NCBI GenBank assembly: GCA_017577945.1
Contig: PKQS01000013.1
Location: 1-64,000 of the forward strand
Direction: 5' to 3'
Origin: Bacillota bacterium
Lineage (GTDB): Bacteria; Bacillota; Limnochordia; Limnochordales; ZCTH02-B6
Length of the DNA: 64,000 nucleotides
Made by a program: the position numbers and the translations under genes. Positions 15,723-26,016 of this stretch are shown piece by piece. The notes beneath the pieces are model-generated. The model was not told the origin of the DNA and searched no databases. It saw nothing but the letters and a program-made list of their open reading frames with translations. Numbering within the stretch: position 1 is the stretch's first letter; each line of letters begins with the position of its first letter.

Positions 15723-16628
15723 ATGTCTCGCAAGACGAAGCTGTTCGTCGCCTGGCTGCTGCTGCCGTCGCTTTTGATCACGCTCGTTTTTTATTTGCTT
15801 CCGGCCGTCTTGACCGCCGCCATGAGCCTGACCAATATGGACTATCGCCTGCACTGGGAATTCGCCGGGCTCGCCAACTTCGTGCGGATGGCGCAAGACT
15901 TCTTGCTGCCCCGCATCCTGAAAAACACCGTCGTTTACACCTTTGCCACGCTGGCGCTGTTCAACGTGGGCTTCGCGGTGGTGCTGGCGCTGACGACGGC
16001 CCAGGCGCCCGACCGTTTCGGGCGGGTCATCCAGGCGCTGTGGCTGCTGCCGCGCTTCACCCCGCCCATCGTCTACGGCGTCATCTGGATGTGGATTCTC
16101 GACCCGACGCGGGCCGGCTTGCTCAACAGCTTGCTGGTCGCGGCCGGAGGCCGCCCGGTAAACTGGATAGCCGAATACCCGATGGCCGTCGTCGTGCTGA
16201 CCAACGGCCTGGTCGGCGTCTCGTTCGGGATGATTATCTTCTACTCGGCCATCAAGTCCATCCCGCACGAGTACTTGTGGGCGGCCCAGGCCGACGGCGC
16301 GTCGTGGCTGCAGCAGGTGCGGTACGTGACCCTGCCGTTGCTGCGCTGGCCGCTGTTGTTCGTGACCGCGTACCAGACGCTGTCGCTGCTGACGTCGTAC
16401 GAGTACATTCTCATTCTCACGCAAGGCGGGCCGTTTTTTGCCACCACCGTCTGGGCGCTCTACGCCTACAACCAAGCCTTCGGCGGTTATTTCGCCAACT
16501 ACCAGTTCGGCTACGGAGCCGCGCTCTCCGTCGTGCTGGTGGTGCTGGGCGCGCTGGCGTCCGTCGTCTACTGGCGCGTGTTCCGTTTCCGGGAGATGAT
16601 GGCCGAACCGAAGATCGAGGTGGATTGA
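15723..16628 (+). CDS. Sugar ABC transporter permease, MalF/UgpA type
   Basis: 301 aa with six predicted membrane helices, the first at about residues 7-29. The cytoplasmic EAA-type loop reads YLWAAQADGASWLQQVRYVTLP, with A in place of E at its first position. It pairs with the next permease to form the membrane channel of the importer. It is followed by one base before the next gene, so the two are cotranslated. Confidence 0.9.
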   Translation: MSRKTKLFVAWLLLPSLLITLVFYLLPAVLTAAMSLTNMDYRLHWEFAGLANFVRMAQDFLLPRILKNTVVYTFATLALFNVGFAVVLALTTAQAPDRFGRVIQALWLLPRFTPPIVYGVIWMWILDPTRAGLLNSLLVAAGGRPVNWIAEYPMAVVVLTNGLVGVSFGMIIFYSAIKSIPHEYLWAAQADGASWLQQVRYVTLPLLRWPLLFVTAYQTLSLLTSYEYILILTQGGPFFATTVWALYAYNQAFGGYFANYQFGYGAALSVVLVVLGALASVVYWRVFRFREMMAEPKIEVD

Positions 16629-16629
16629 C

Positions 16630-17541
16630 ATGAAAAGCACAGCGGAGCAAGCCTGCGCCGCGCGCCGGCGGTTTGCCGTCTCACCAAGCGTGGCAGCGCG
16701 GGAACGGCGCAAGAAAGCTCTCGCGGCGTTCTTGCTGTACGCGTTTCTCATCGTCACGGTCTTGCCCATCGTCGCGGGCTACGGGTGGCTCTTGCTCAAC
16801 TCGTTCAGCACCACGCTGGTCCACGGCGTGCTGCCCGAGCAGCTGACCTTGAAAAACTGGCGCTTTCTCGTCGAGCCGCCGTCCCGGTTCTATCCCGACC
16901 TTTGGCGCACTACGTGGAATACGCTGGCCCTCGCTGTCGGGACGACGGTCACCGTCGTGGCCGTGGCCACGCCCGCGGCTTACGCGCTATCACGGCTCAA
17001 ATTTCCCGGGCGCGGCGCGGTGCTGGGGCTGACGCTGGTGCTGCACGCGTTCCCCGGCGTGACGCTGCTCATCGCGACGTATTACGTGCTGCGCGTCCTG
17101 GGGCTGCTCAACAGCATCGCCGGCGTCTTCCTGGTGAAGGCGGCGCTGATGCTGCCGCTGGCCATCTGGGTGCTGAAGGGGTTTTACGACAACATTCCCT
17201 GGGACGTGGAGATGTCGGCGCTCATCGACGGCGCGAGCCGCTTTCAAGCTTGGCTTCGAGTGATGCTGCCGCAAGTGACGCCGGGCATCGCGTCGGTGGC
17301 CATCTTATCGTTCCTCTACGGCTGGTCCGAGTACATCTACGTGATCACATTCATCCAGGACAAAGAAGCGTGGACGCTGGCCAGCTACATCAACACCATC
17401 GTGGGCGACTTCCGGTCCCTGGATTACGGGCTGCTCTCGGCCACCGCGCTGTTTTACATCGCGCCGGTGCTGCTGTTTTTCCTGGTCGCGCAAAAGTACC
17501 TGCTGAAAGCCGCCGCCGGCGGCAGCAAAGGGGGGATGTGA
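16630..17541 (+). CDS. Sugar ABC transporter permease, MalG/UgpE type
   Basis: 303 aa. A basic N-terminal tail precedes six helices. The EAA-type loop (VEMSALIDGASRFQAWLRVM) sits after the fourth helix as in MalG-type subunits. It directly follows its partner permease and precedes the ATPase gene by one base, so the transporter genes are tightly packed. Substrate is not readable from the sequence. Confidence 0.9.
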   Translation: MKSTAEQACAARRRFAVSPSVAARERRKKALAAFLLYAFLIVTVLPIVAGYGWLLLNSFSTTLVHGVLPEQLTLKNWRFLVEPPSRFYPDLWRTTWNTLALAVGTTVTVVAVATPAAYALSRLKFPGRGAVLGLTLVLHAFPGVTLLIATYYVLRVLGLLNSIAGVFLVKAALMLPLAIWVLKGFYDNIPWDVEMSALIDGASRFQAWLRVMLPQVTPGIASVAILSFLYGWSEYIYVITFIQDKEAWTLASYINTIVGDFRSLDYGLLSATALFYIAPVLLFFLVAQKYLLKAAAGGSKGGM

Positions 17542-17542
17542 C

Positions 17543-18688
17543 ATGGCTGAGATTCGCCTGCGGGGCTTGACGAAGAAGTTCGGCAACGTCACCGCGGTGG
17601 ACGGCATTGACCTGGAGATCCGCGAGGGCGAGCTTTTGGCGCTGCTCGGCCCTTCGGGATGCGGGAAGACCACGTGCCTGCTCATGCTGGCGGGCATCTA
17701 CAAGCCGACCGCCGGAGAAATTCTGTTCGACGACGTGGTCGTCAACGACGTGCCGCCCAAGGCGCGCAACGTGGGACTCGTGTTTCAGAGCTACGCCTTG
17801 TATCCGCACATGACGGTGTACGACAACATCGCCTTTCCGCTGCGGCTGCGGGGGCTGCCGAAGAGCGAAATCGACCGCCGGGTGCGGGACGTCGCGAAGC
17901 TGGTGCAAATCGACGATCTGCTGGACCGGCGCCCGGGGCAGCTGTCGGGCGGCCAGCAGCAGCGGGTCGCGCTTTGCCGGGCGCTGGTGCGGGAGCCGGC
18001 CGTGCTCTTGCTGGATGAACCGCTGAGCAATCTGGACGCCCGGCTGCGCATTGAGACCCGGAGCGAAATCAAGCGGTTGCAGGCCGAACTGGGCATCACG
18101 ACGGTGCTGGTGACCCACGACCAAATCGAGGCGATGACGATGGCGGATCGCATCGCGGTCATGCGGGCGGGCCGCATCGAGCAGCTGAGCGAGCCGGAGG
18201 AGCTGTACGCGCGGCCGGCCAACGTGTTCGTGGCGTCGTTTATCGGCGATCCGCCCATGAACTTGCTGCGGCTTGAATGGATGGTCTCGGAGGGGCGGCC
18301 GCGGCTCGTCAGCGCCGGGGGATTTGTGTTGCCTTTGCCGGCGCGCTTTCGCCGCGCGCTGGAGCGGGCAAGCGGCCGGCGCGTGGTGCTGGGCATCCGG
18401 CCCGAGCACGTGGAGGTGGCGCCGGAGCCCGGCGACGGCGCACTGCGGGGAACGGTGCAGATGACGGAAGTGCTGGGGCGAGACGTGCTGGTGACCGTCC
18501 GCTGCCGCGACCAGGTGATCCGGGCCCTCGTCCCGGGCCGCAGCCGCTTCGCGGCGGGGCACGCCGTGTGGATCAAGTTGCCCCCGGCTGCGTTGCATTT
18601 GTTCGACGCGGAGACCGAACGAAGGCTGGAGGAAGAAGAGGGGGCGGCTTCGGACCTGGCCGTGGCCGGGCAGGCGCAGGGAGCTTGA
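17543..18688 (+). CDS. Sugar ABC transporter ATPase, MalK/MsmX/UgpC family
   Basis: 381 aa. Walker A GPSGCGKTT, Q-loop FQSYALYPHMTV, signature LSGGQQQR, Walker B VLLLDEP and the switch histidine in VLVTHDQIEAM are all present. The C-terminal third carries the regulatory OB-fold/TOBE part typical of MalK-like subunits (GIRPEHVEVAP). It energises the two permeases upstream. MsmX-type ATPases often serve several transporters, so it may also drive the fused permease at 7392, which has none of its own. Confidence 0.92.
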   Translation: MAEIRLRGLTKKFGNVTAVDGIDLEIREGELLALLGPSGCGKTTCLLMLAGIYKPTAGEILFDDVVVNDVPPKARNVGLVFQSYALYPHMTVYDNIAFPLRLRGLPKSEIDRRVRDVAKLVQIDDLLDRRPGQLSGGQQQRVALCRALVREPAVLLLDEPLSNLDARLRIETRSEIKRLQAELGITTVLVTHDQIEAMTMADRIAVMRAGRIEQLSEPEELYARPANVFVASFIGDPPMNLLRLEWMVSEGRPRLVSAGGFVLPLPARFRRALERASGRRVVLGIRPEHVEVAPEPGDGALRGTVQMTEVLGRDVLVTVRCRDQVIRALVPGRSRFAAGHAVWIKLPPAALHLFDAETERRLEEEEGAASDLAVAGQAQGA

Positions 18689-18725
18689 CGGCGCCGCGGC
18701 GGACCGCCGTCAGGGGGCCAGCCGC

Positions 18726-19823
18726 TCACGACGTTTCCCGCTTGGACCGGGGCGCCTTCGGGGCGCGGCGGGCCCGCACCCGCTCGCGCCCGTTGCGCAG
18801 CAACGCGCCCAGCCGCCGCAGCGCGCCGCGGGGCGCCGCTTTTGGCGGGTGGGCGGCGGTTTCCGGCTCCAGCAGAGGCAGCAGCGCCTCCACGACGGGC
18901 TTGGCGTCGGCGTAGCCCAACGCCATGCGCTGCCGGATGCTTTCCTGCGCAAAGTCGAAGGTGCCGCGGGCGCCGCCCAGGAAGCGGCCCGGCGAGATTT
19001 CGACGATGCGCGCGTTGGGGAAGCGGCCGGCGTTGATCTTTTGCGTCTGCTCGGTGTACACGACGAGAATCAAGTCGCAGCCGTAGTCGTAGACGGGCTT
19101 GACGGGCGTCTTTTCAGCGGGAAAGCCGATGCCCCCGTCGACGTACTCGAAGCCGTCGATCATCTCCGCGCCGAAGACGAACGGGATGGCGGAAGAGGCT
19201 AGTAGGTAGGAGCGAATGCGCTCGGGCGGCTCGTAATTGAGGCGGAAATACTTGACCGGTCCGGCCGCGGCGAAATCCCACGGAGACGAGGGCACGAAGG
19301 CGGGATTCAGCCGGCGGCAGGCGACCCAGGCGGCGACGGGAGACTTGGAGACGGCCTCGAGGTCCAGGAACTGATCGATGAGTTCGTTGAGGCCGCTGCG
19401 GCTGAAAAGCCCGACGCGGCTAAGCTCGTGCAGCCACCCGCGCGGGGCGGCGTAAAACCGCTCCAGGAGCTGGCGCAGCGTCCGTTTCGGATCCCACGTC
19501 AGCGCCTGGTGCGGCTGCACGGACAACCACGCCTGCTCGGCGCGAGGGAGGTCGCCCTGCAGAAAGAGGGCGGCGTTGAGGGCGCCGATGGAGGTGCCCG
19601 CCACAGCGCACACGCGGCGGTCCAGCCCGGCTTCCCGCATGGCTTTCCAGACGCCGATTTGATACGCTCCCCGCGCTCCGCCGCCCGACAGCACGAGCCC
19701 GAGCTTCTTGTACTTGTCCGTTTCGGCGGAGGCGCCGCTTTCCGGCGCCGGCCGCTGCGCGTTGCCGCCCGTTTCGTCCGCCACCGCCGCGCACCTCGCC
19801 TTTCCCGCTGCCAACTCTAGCAT
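18726..19823 (-). CDS. Patatin-like phospholipase family protein
   Basis: 365 aa. It has the oxyanion motif GGGARGAY, the nucleophile motif GTSIG (catalytic Ser) and the catalytic Asp in DGGIGFP, forming the Ser-Asp dyad of patatin-like lipid acyl hydrolases (RssA/YchK type). No signal peptide, so intracellular. The C-terminal 50 residues are basic. The start is uncertain: ATG 19823 has little ribosome site, whereas GTG 19784 has GAGGTG at good spacing and would give 352 aa. Substrate unknown. Confidence 0.85.
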   Translation of the reverse strand: MLELAAGKARCAAVADETGGNAQRPAPESGASAETDKYKKLGLVLSGGGARGAYQIGVWKAMREAGLDRRVCAVAGTSIGALNAALFLQGDLPRAEQAWLSVQPHQALTWDPKRTLRQLLERFYAAPRGWLHELSRVGLFSRSGLNELIDQFLDLEAVSKSPVAAWVACRRLNPAFVPSSPWDFAAAGPVKYFRLNYEPPERIRSYLLASSAIPFVFGAEMIDGFEYVDGGIGFPAEKTPVKPVYDYGCDLILVVYTEQTQKINAGRFPNARIVEISPGRFLGGARGTFDFAQESIRQRMALGYADAKPVVEALLPLLEPETAAHPPKAAPRGALRRLGALLRNGRERVRARRAPKAPRSKRETS

Positions 19824-19880
19824 AGCCTACGCGGCGGTCCTCTTCCATCCGCGACCGGAGCTAGGGCCGCCGGCCCGGTG

Positions 19881-22166
19881 CTAGAGCTGGAAGCGGCGCA
19901 CGCTCGCCTGCAGGTCGGCGGCCAGCCGGTTCAGACGCTCGGCGGAGGCGGCCACTTGCTCCGCGGCCGCGCTCACCTCTTCGATAGCCGACGCCACTTC
20001 CTCCGAGCCGGCGGCGTTGCTTTCGGCCGCCGCGGCCGTCTGCTGCGCCGCCGCGGCCATCTCTTCCGCGCCGGCCGCCATGTCCCGGCTCGCGGCCACG
20101 TTGTCCGCCGCGGACCGTGCGATGGACTCCAGCGCTTGTGCCACCCGCTCGCCGTTGGCCCGCACCGCGTCGGCCATATCCGCCAAGCCCAGCACGCCTT
20201 GGACGCTCTTCTCCACCGTGGCCAGGATATCGCTGAGCGCCTGCCCGGCCTCGCCCGCCAGCGCCACTCCGTCGTCGACCTGGCGCGTCACCTGTTCCAT
20301 GGCGACCGCCGCCTGGTCCACCCGGCTCTGGATGTCGGCAATGACCCGGCTGATCTCTTTCGCCGACTCGGCCGAACGGGCCGCCAGGGTACGCACTTCG
20401 TCCGCGACCACCGCAAAGCCCCGGCCGTGTTCTCCCGCCCGCGCCGCCTCGATGGCCGCGTTCAGCGCCAGCAGGTTCGTCTGGTCCGTGATGGCGGCGA
20501 TGAGCTGCGAAATCTCCCCGATTTTCGCCGACAGCCGGTGCAGCTGCCGCACCTCGGCCGCCGTGCGCTCGATGACTTCCCGGATGTTTTGCATGGACCC
20601 GACGGTGCGGTGAATGACGTCGGCGCCTTCCTGGGCCGTTTGGGACGCTTGCTTGGCCTCGGCGGCCAAAAGGTCCGCCCGGTGCGCCATCGTCTGGGCC
20701 GCTTGGGTCATTTCCTCGGCCAGCTGCGCCGCGGCCGCCACGTCGGCCGACGTCCGGCGCGCCTGCTCGGCCAGGCGGCGGATGGCGTCCTGCAGGCGCC
20801 GGGCCGCTTCACGGCTAGTTTCGGCGACGCGCGCCTGCCGGGCGGCTTCGGCGGCCAGCTCGGAAACCACTTGGGTGGCGGCTTCGGCGGCCTGGGCCGA
20901 CTGGCTCGAGGCGGCCGCGAGCTGGTCGGCCGCGGCGCCCACGGCGCGGGACGTGTCGACGACCCCGAAAATCAGGTCGCGCAGCGTCGCCGTTGTTTCG
21001 TAAACGGCCGCCATGACGCGGTGGATTTCGTCTCGGCCGCGGCCGGAGGGCTTCTCGGCGCGCAGGTCGCCCCGGGCCAGGCGGTAGGCGGCTTCCTCCA
21101 GGCTGCGGAGGCTGCTGATGGCCGACTCGGCGAAAGCGCCCAGCAGGTACGCGGTCAAGGCCAAGCTGCCGATGACGGTGGGGAGGAGGACGCGCTGGAA
21201 GGCCGCGATGTCCTCGTGCCGGTCCGCCAAGCGCTGGGTGAGGTGGCCGGCGACGGCCCGGTGCACGGCGTAAATGGCGTCGATGGCGCGACTGGCGCGT
21301 TGGAACACCTGCTCGCTGGAAACGGTGAGCACTTCCGAGTGGAGCATGGGCTCCCAGAACTGGGTCCGCAGTTCGGTGACGGCCAGAAGGCCGTTGGTCG
21401 TCGGCCGCTCCAGCCGCTCGCGCAAGTAGTCGTCGGCCTGGAACATGCGCGCTAGGCTGTTGCGGGTGCGCTGCACGGCCTGCTCGACGTTTTCCATCAG
21501 CGCGTACAGCTCCATGCGGTCCTCGTCCAGGGCTTGCCGGCGGGCGGCCGCGCCTACGCCGATGGCCCGCTGGCGGGCCATGTATTCGACCAGATGCGGA
21601 AACGTGTCGGTGGCGGCCACGACCAAGAAGTGCGTGTCCGGCCGCGAATCCAGCGTCAAATACGCGTCGTCGGCCGTCTGCGCGAGCAGTTCCAGCAGCG
21701 CGTCGATCAGCTCGGTGTGGCGCTTGAACGATTCGGCCGCGGTCAGGCCTTCGAAGTCGGCCAGGAGCCCGTACCAGCCGCGGCGGATGTCGTCCCAAGC
21801 GTCCAAGCTGGGCAGGTGGGCTCGATGGGCGGCCGCCAGCTCGTCCAGGACGGCCACGGCCTGCTCCGCAGCGGTGCGCGCGGCGGTCAGCCGCACCGAC
21901 GCCAGCGCTTGCCCGTTCAGGTACTGCTCCGCCGCGTCGCGGTGTTGCTGGACGATGCGCATGAAGTCCATGACGGGCACGATGATTTCGGCCCCGCGCA
22001 TCTCCCGCTCGACCGTTGCCAGTTCCGCGCGGAGGGCGGACAAGTACGTGTGGACGAAGAACGCCAGCGGCAGCGCGACGACGGCCAGGCACAAAAGCAG
22101 CTTTTGCCGGAAGGAAAGGCGGTTCATGAGCAGCTCGCCGGGACGGAGAAACGACCGCACGGTCAC
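19881..22166 (-). CDS. Methyl-accepting chemotaxis protein with large extracytoplasmic domain
   Basis: 761 aa. The first membrane segment is at about residues 23-43, a helical ligand-binding region of about 275 residues follows, then a second segment (about 318-340), HAMP, and a long cytoplasmic coiled coil with the hairpin tip [23 protein letters not shown] 22166 was chosen because GGAGG lies 9 bases upstream; a TTG at 22175 abuts that site. It should signal to CheA/CheW encoded at 38-40 kb. The ligand is unknown; nearby sugar transporters make a carbohydrate-related stimulus conceivable. Confidence 0.9.
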   Translation of the reverse strand: MTVRSFLRPGELLMNRLSFRQKLLLCLAVVALPLAFFVHTYLSALRAELATVEREMRGAEIIVPVMDFMRIVQQHRDAAEQYLNGQALASVRLTAARTAAEQAVAVLDELAAAHRAHLPSLDAWDDIRRGWYGLLADFEGLTAAESFKRHTELIDALLELLAQTADDAYLTLDSRPDTHFLVVAATDTFPHLVEYMARQRAIGVGAAARRQALDEDRMELYALMENVEQAVQRTRNSLARMFQADDYLRERLERPTTNGLLAVTELRTQFWEPMLHSEVLTVSSEQVFQRASRAIDAIYAVHRAVAGHLTQRLADRHEDIAAFQRVLLPTVIGSLALTAYLLGAFAESAISSLRSLEEAAYRLARGDLRAEKPSGRGRDEIHRVMAAVYETTATLRDLIFGVVDTSRAVGAAADQLAAASSQSAQAAEAATQVVSELAAEAARQARVAETSREAARRLQDAIRRLAEQARRTSADVAAAAQLAEEMTQAAQTMAHRADLLAAEAKQASQTAQEGADVIHRTVGSMQNIREVIERTAAEVRQLHRLSAKIGEISQLIAAITDQTNLLALNAAIEAARAGEHGRGFAVVADEVRTLAARSAESAKEISRVIADIQSRVDQAAVAMEQVTRQVDDGVALAGEAGQALSDILATVEKSVQGVLGLADMADAVRANGERVAQALESIARSAADNVAASRDMAAGAEEMAAAAQQTAAAAESNAAGSEEVASAIEEVSAAAEQVAASAERLNRLAADLQASVRRFQL

Positions 22167-22342
22167 CGCAACCAACCTCCGTCGTAAAGGTGCCTGACAT
22201 TTCCAAATATCGGCTCAGCGGCAAAGTCCGTTGAGGGTGAGGTCCAGCGGCCGCCCGGCAACTTCGACATGGCGAAAGAATGCGCAGGAATCGTGCAGAA
22301 AACCTTGCCGCTGCAGCGAAATGCGCGAGAAGATGCGGCGCG

Positions 22343-22377
22343 AAAAACGGCGGGACCGCGCAAGGCGCGTCCCGCCG
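22343..22377 (-). terminator. Terminator of the PAS-EAL gene
   Basis: On the minus strand a stem of about 13 bp with one bulge (22365-22377 with 22348-22361) and a 3-base loop is followed by five T (22343-22347). Confidence 0.75.
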
Positions 22378-22417
22378 CGAGGGTTTCCATGCGCCGCCAA
22401 ACCGTTCCGCAAAGCGG

Positions 22418-23662
22418 TCAGCAATCGAAGTCGGGAATCGGCTCGGGGCGCCCGAGGTAATAGCCTTGGCCGAAATCGGCGCCCACTTCGCACAAAATCG
22501 CCAGCGTTTCCTCGTCGGGGACGAACTCCGCCACCGTCTGCTTGCCGAGGGCTTGGGCGCTGGCGACGATGGTCTTGACCAGCTGCCGGCTGACGGGGTC
22601 GCTGCGCAGGTCGCGGATGAAACTGCCGTCGATCTTCAGATAGTGCACGGGCAGCCGCCGCAAGACCCCGATGCCGGTGAAACCCGCGCCGAAGTCGTCC
22701 AGCGCGAAGCGAAAGCCCAGCTCCTCCAGGCTGTGCATGAAGGCCAACGCTTTCTCCAAGTCATCGATGGCGGCCGTTTCGGTCACTTCGAACACGATGC
22801 GCCGCGGGTCGATGCCGGTGGCTTCCAGCTGCTGCCGGATGAAGTCGACCAGGGCCAAATCGGACAAGGTGCGGCGGGAGATGTTGATGTGCAGGGCGAT
22901 GTTGGGGTCGTCCAGTTCGCTCCAGTCAGCCAGCAGCTGAAACGCCTTGCGGATGACCCACCGATCCAGCTCGCAGATGAGGCCGCTGCGCTCGCAGGCG
23001 GGCAGGAATTCGCCGGGCATGATGAGCTCTCCGGCGGGGCCTTGCATGCGGATCAGCAGCTCCCACGCCACCACCTGGCGCGTCTTCACGTCGACGACCG
23101 CCTGCCGGTACAAGACGAACCGGTTGTCGCGCAGCGCCTCGCGGCAGAGGCGCACCCACTCGTCCGCGCCCATCCCCGGCAGGCCCGCTTGCAAATTTTT
23201 GCACGCACGACGGCCGCCGAGGTCCGCCTCACCAGCGCGGTCTTGGCGGGAAGAAAAATCGTCTTGTTCTCTGGGTGCGGCGGCGCTCCCTGCCTCGACA
23301 GGCTTGTCGAACGCCGCGCTGGCGGCGGGCTGGAAGGCGATGAGCGCTCCGGCATCCGGGCCGTCGCTGGGCCACGGCACGGCGTTGAAGCGCACGGCCA
23401 GCGGCTCGCCGCTCCGGCGGCGCAGCCAGCCGGACAGGCCTAGCTGCGGCTGCCCCGCGGTCCACGCACGCTCCAGCGAGACGGCGATACGCTGTTCGAG
23501 GAGAAAAAAATCCAGCACCGGGCGCCCCAGCAGTTCGTCTAGGCTGTGCCCGAGCAGCGAGGATGCGTTTTGGTTGGCGTGGGTGACGCGCCCTAGGGCG
23601 TCGACGGCGAGAATCCCGTCGTGGGAAGCGTCGGCGAAGACGCGGAGCCAGTGTATCGACAA
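22418..23662 (-). CDS. PAS-EAL cyclic-di-GMP phosphodiesterase
   Basis: 414 aa. Residues about 5-110 are a PAS domain (GILAVDALGRVTHANQNASS). A low-complexity linker leads to an EAL domain (about 165-410) with the signature as WELLIRM, the asparagine in NISRRTL, FEVTETA, LDDFGAGF, YLKIDGSFI, VAEF and GQGYYLGRPEP. These keep the metal- and substrate-binding residues, so hydrolysis of c-di-GMP to pGpG is likely. TTG 23662 has AAGGAGG 10 bases upstream. It is divergent from the GGDEF/HD-GYP gene at 23880. No membrane segment. Confidence 0.85.
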   Translation of the reverse strand: MSIHWLRVFADASHDGILAVDALGRVTHANQNASSLLGHSLDELLGRPVLDFFLLEQRIAVSLERAWTAGQPQLGLSGWLRRRSGEPLAVRFNAVPWPSDGPDAGALIAFQPAASAAFDKPVEAGSAAAPREQDDFSSRQDRAGEADLGGRRACKNLQAGLPGMGADEWVRLCREALRDNRFVLYRQAVVDVKTRQVVAWELLIRMQGPAGELIMPGEFLPACERSGLICELDRWVIRKAFQLLADWSELDDPNIALHINISRRTLSDLALVDFIRQQLEATGIDPRRIVFEVTETAAIDDLEKALAFMHSLEELGFRFALDDFGAGFTGIGVLRRLPVHYLKIDGSFIRDLRSDPVSRQLVKTIVASAQALGKQTVAEFVPDEETLAILCEVGADFGQGYYLGRPEPIPDFDC

Positions 23663-23879
23663 ACGCGGTCAGCCTCCTTGGACGCCCGGACAAACAAAGT
23701 CTATTAAATTCGACGGCTTCTTTCAATGACCGCAACCGATGTCTATATTATCGGGATCGTATAAACAAAAACGTGCCGGCGACGGTTGTTGCAGGATGGC
23801 TCGCCTTTGTTTCGAATTTACAAAGTTCAATGTTTTTCTTTCGACAGGTGCCCGAACAACAGGCCCGGGAGGAATGGGA

Positions 23880-25937
23880 GTGCAGACGAAGCCGCCTGGC
23901 GTGTTGAGCGCGGACGTGCTGGAGTGGCTGTCTTCGCTGAGCGGGGCGGTGCTGTCCGCGCCGGACGAAGAGGAGTTTTGGCGGGAAGTGGCCGGTAGGC
24001 TGCGGGGCTGCGGCGGAGCGGACGTCGTCGCCGTCAACGTCCTGGAGCAGTTCATTCAGACGCGCGCCGTGGCGACGGAAGACGGCGTCGAAACGTTTTC
24101 GCCCGGCGAGCTGTGGGAGCCGTTCACTGACGACGATGAGCGCCTGTGGCTGGACACCGACGGCGACTGGTGCCGGGACGTGGCTGCGTGCAGGCTCCTC
24201 AAGCCGCGCCTGCGGGCCCGCCTGTTGGAGCTCGGCGTCGGGGCGGCGTACGTGGTCACAGGCAAGCGTAGCGGCGAGCTGTGGGGCCAGCTCGTGTTCG
24301 GGTGGAAGCGCGCGCCGGAGCTGTGCAAGGAAGAGCGGCGGCTTCTGCAGCGGGTCGGCGAATACGTCGTCCAGCAGTTCGCGCTCTTCAACATCCGCAA
24401 GGGGGCGGAGCTGGACCCGCTGACCGGGCTGCTGAACTGGTACGGGCTCAAGCGGCGCTGGGACGCCTTGGACGCCCGCAGCGGCGCCGTTCTGTTCGTG
24501 GACGTGGAAAGCTTTCGCGCCGTGGTGCAGCAGCGCGGGCGGCTGGCGGGCGAAGACCTGGTGCGGGAGACGGCGCGCCTGCTGCGCCGGGAGGCGGGTC
24601 CGGCGGCCTTCATCGCACGGGTGAGCGAGGACACCTTTGCGGCGCTGCTGCCCGGAGCGTGCCGCGACGACGCGCAGCGGCTGGCGCGCGCCGTGAAGGC
24701 GGGCGTGGAGCGGCTGGGCGACCGATGGCCTCCGCCTCGTCCCTACCTGACGGTGGGCGCGGCGTTTTGGCCCCAAGAAGGCCGCGACTTGCGCAAGCTC
24801 ATCGAGAAGGCCGAGTCCCGGACGTACGCCCGCAAGCGAACGCGGCTGTGGCTGACGATGTCGACCAATTACGACGCGGCCCAAGGTCGCTTGCCCCGGG
24901 GCTTTTTGGCCGGGTGGCTGGCGGCGTCGGCCGACGGCATCGTGGTGACGGACGCCGACCTGAAGGTGCTGTACGTCAACCCGGCCTTCGAGGAGATGAC
25001 GGGCTACACGCTGCAAGAGTGGCTGGGCAAGACGCCCAGCTTCGTCTCGTCCGGCAAAACCCCGCTGCGGGTTTATCAGGATATGTGGAATACGCTCAAC
25101 ACCCGGGGGTCGTGGTCCGGTCAGGTCGTCAACCGCCACCGCTCGGGCCGCGAGTGGATGTCCTACGTGACCATCACGCGCATCTTGGACCGCACGGGGC
25201 GGCCCGTCGGCTACATCGGCGTCGCCCGCAACGTGACGGACCTGCCAAGCGATCCGGCCGTGCAGGTACCCTCCTGGGAGGTCTTCGAAGACGTGTTCAC
25301 CAAGGAAACGCTCGCCTACGCGCTGGCGCGGGCGGCGCAGCTGCATGATGTGGAATCGGGCCAGCACCTGGAGCGGGTGCGGGAGTTCACGCGCCTTCTG
25401 GTCACGGCCGCCGCGGCGCAGGGCATGGAGGAGTTCCAATCCTACGAGTTCCGGGCGGCGGTGTCGCTGGCTTCGATCTTGCACGATATCGGGAAGATCG
25501 CGGTGCCGCAGGCGGTGCTGCACAAGCCGGGCAAGCTGACGCGGCAAGAGTTCGAGCTGGTGAAGACCCACACGTTCATGGGGCGCGAGCTTTTGCACTC
25601 CTCGTTCTTGCGGGGCAGCGCAGCCAGGCCGCCTTCGCTTTTCCTGCACGTGGCCATGGACATTACGATGTACCACCACGAGCGGTGGGACGGGAGGGGC
25701 TACCCCCTAGGCCTGGCCGGGAGAGACATTCCCGTCGCGGCGCGCGTCGTGGCCATTGCCGACGTGTACGACGCCCTGCGCTCGGCCCGCCCCTACAAGC
25801 GGCCGTGGCCGCACGAGGCCGCCGTCGAGTACATTCGTGACCAGCGGGGCAAGCACTTTGACCCCGAGCTGGCGCAGCTGTTCCTGGAGATGAGCGGGGA
25901 GTTCGAGAAGGCGTACGAGAGCATGCCCGACACGTAG
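23880..25937 (+). CDS. GAF-degenerate GGDEF-PAS-HD-GYP signalling protein
   Basis: 685 aa. Order: GAF-like region (about 10-175), GGDEF-type domain (about 180-335) in which the signature is SEDTF at 249-253 instead of GGDEF, PAS (about 343-455), and HD-GYP (about 490-680) with HD at 535-536 and GYP at 607-609 plus ARPYK. The cyclase site is therefore probably inactive, perhaps regulatory, whereas the phosphodiesterase site is intact. GTG 23880 was chosen because GGGAGG is 7 bases upstream; ATG 23874 abuts that site. It shares an AT-rich intergenic region with the divergent PAS-EAL gene. Confidence 0.87.
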   Translation: MQTKPPGVLSADVLEWLSSLSGAVLSAPDEEEFWREVAGRLRGCGGADVVAVNVLEQFIQTRAVATEDGVETFSPGELWEPFTDDDERLWLDTDGDWCRDVAACRLLKPRLRARLLELGVGAAYVVTGKRSGELWGQLVFGWKRAPELCKEERRLLQRVGEYVVQQFALFNIRKGAELDPLTGLLNWYGLKRRWDALDARSGAVLFVDVESFRAVVQQRGRLAGEDLVRETARLLRREAGPAAFIARVSEDTFAALLPGACRDDAQRLARAVKAGVERLGDRWPPPRPYLTVGAAFWPQEGRDLRKLIEKAESRTYARKRTRLWLTMSTNYDAAQGRLPRGFLAGWLAASADGIVVTDADLKVLYVNPAFEEMTGYTLQEWLGKTPSFVSSGKTPLRVYQDMWNTLNTRGSWSGQVVNRHRSGREWMSYVTITRILDRTGRPVGYIGVARNVTDLPSDPAVQVPSWEVFEDVFTKETLAYALARAAQLHDVESGQHLERVREFTRLLVTAAAAQGMEEFQSYEFRAAVSLASILHDIGKIAVPQAVLHKPGKLTRQEFELVKTHTFMGRELLHSSFLRGSAARPPSLFLHVAMDITMYHHERWDGRGYPLGLAGRDIPVAARVVAIADVYDALRSARPYKRPWPHEAAVEYIRDQRGKHFDPELAQLFLEMSGEFEKAYESMPDT

Positions 25938-25976
25938 CAACCGGCGGGCCCGCGAGAGCGCCAAAGGCGAAAAGAA

Positions 25977-26012
25977 GCGCCGGCGGGAACAGTCGCCGCC
26001 GGCGCGTCGTGT
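25977..26012. terminator. Bidirectional terminator between convergent genes
   Basis: GCGCCGGCGG (25977-25986) pairs with CCGCCGGCGC (25996-26005). On the + strand it is followed by the T-rich GTCGTGTTTCTTT, on the minus strand by TTCTTTT, so it can serve both the HD-GYP gene and the metal permease operon. Confidence 0.75.
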
Positions 26013-26016
26013 TTCT

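Noticed and set aside
18686..18712. Terminator TGACGGCG/CGCCGTCA after the ATPase gene
   Set aside because: The 8-bp stem overlaps the stop codon but has a large loop and no T run; too weak to list.
23748..25679. 643-aa minus-strand open frame
   Set aside because: Shadow of the GAF/GGDEF/PAS/HD-GYP gene.
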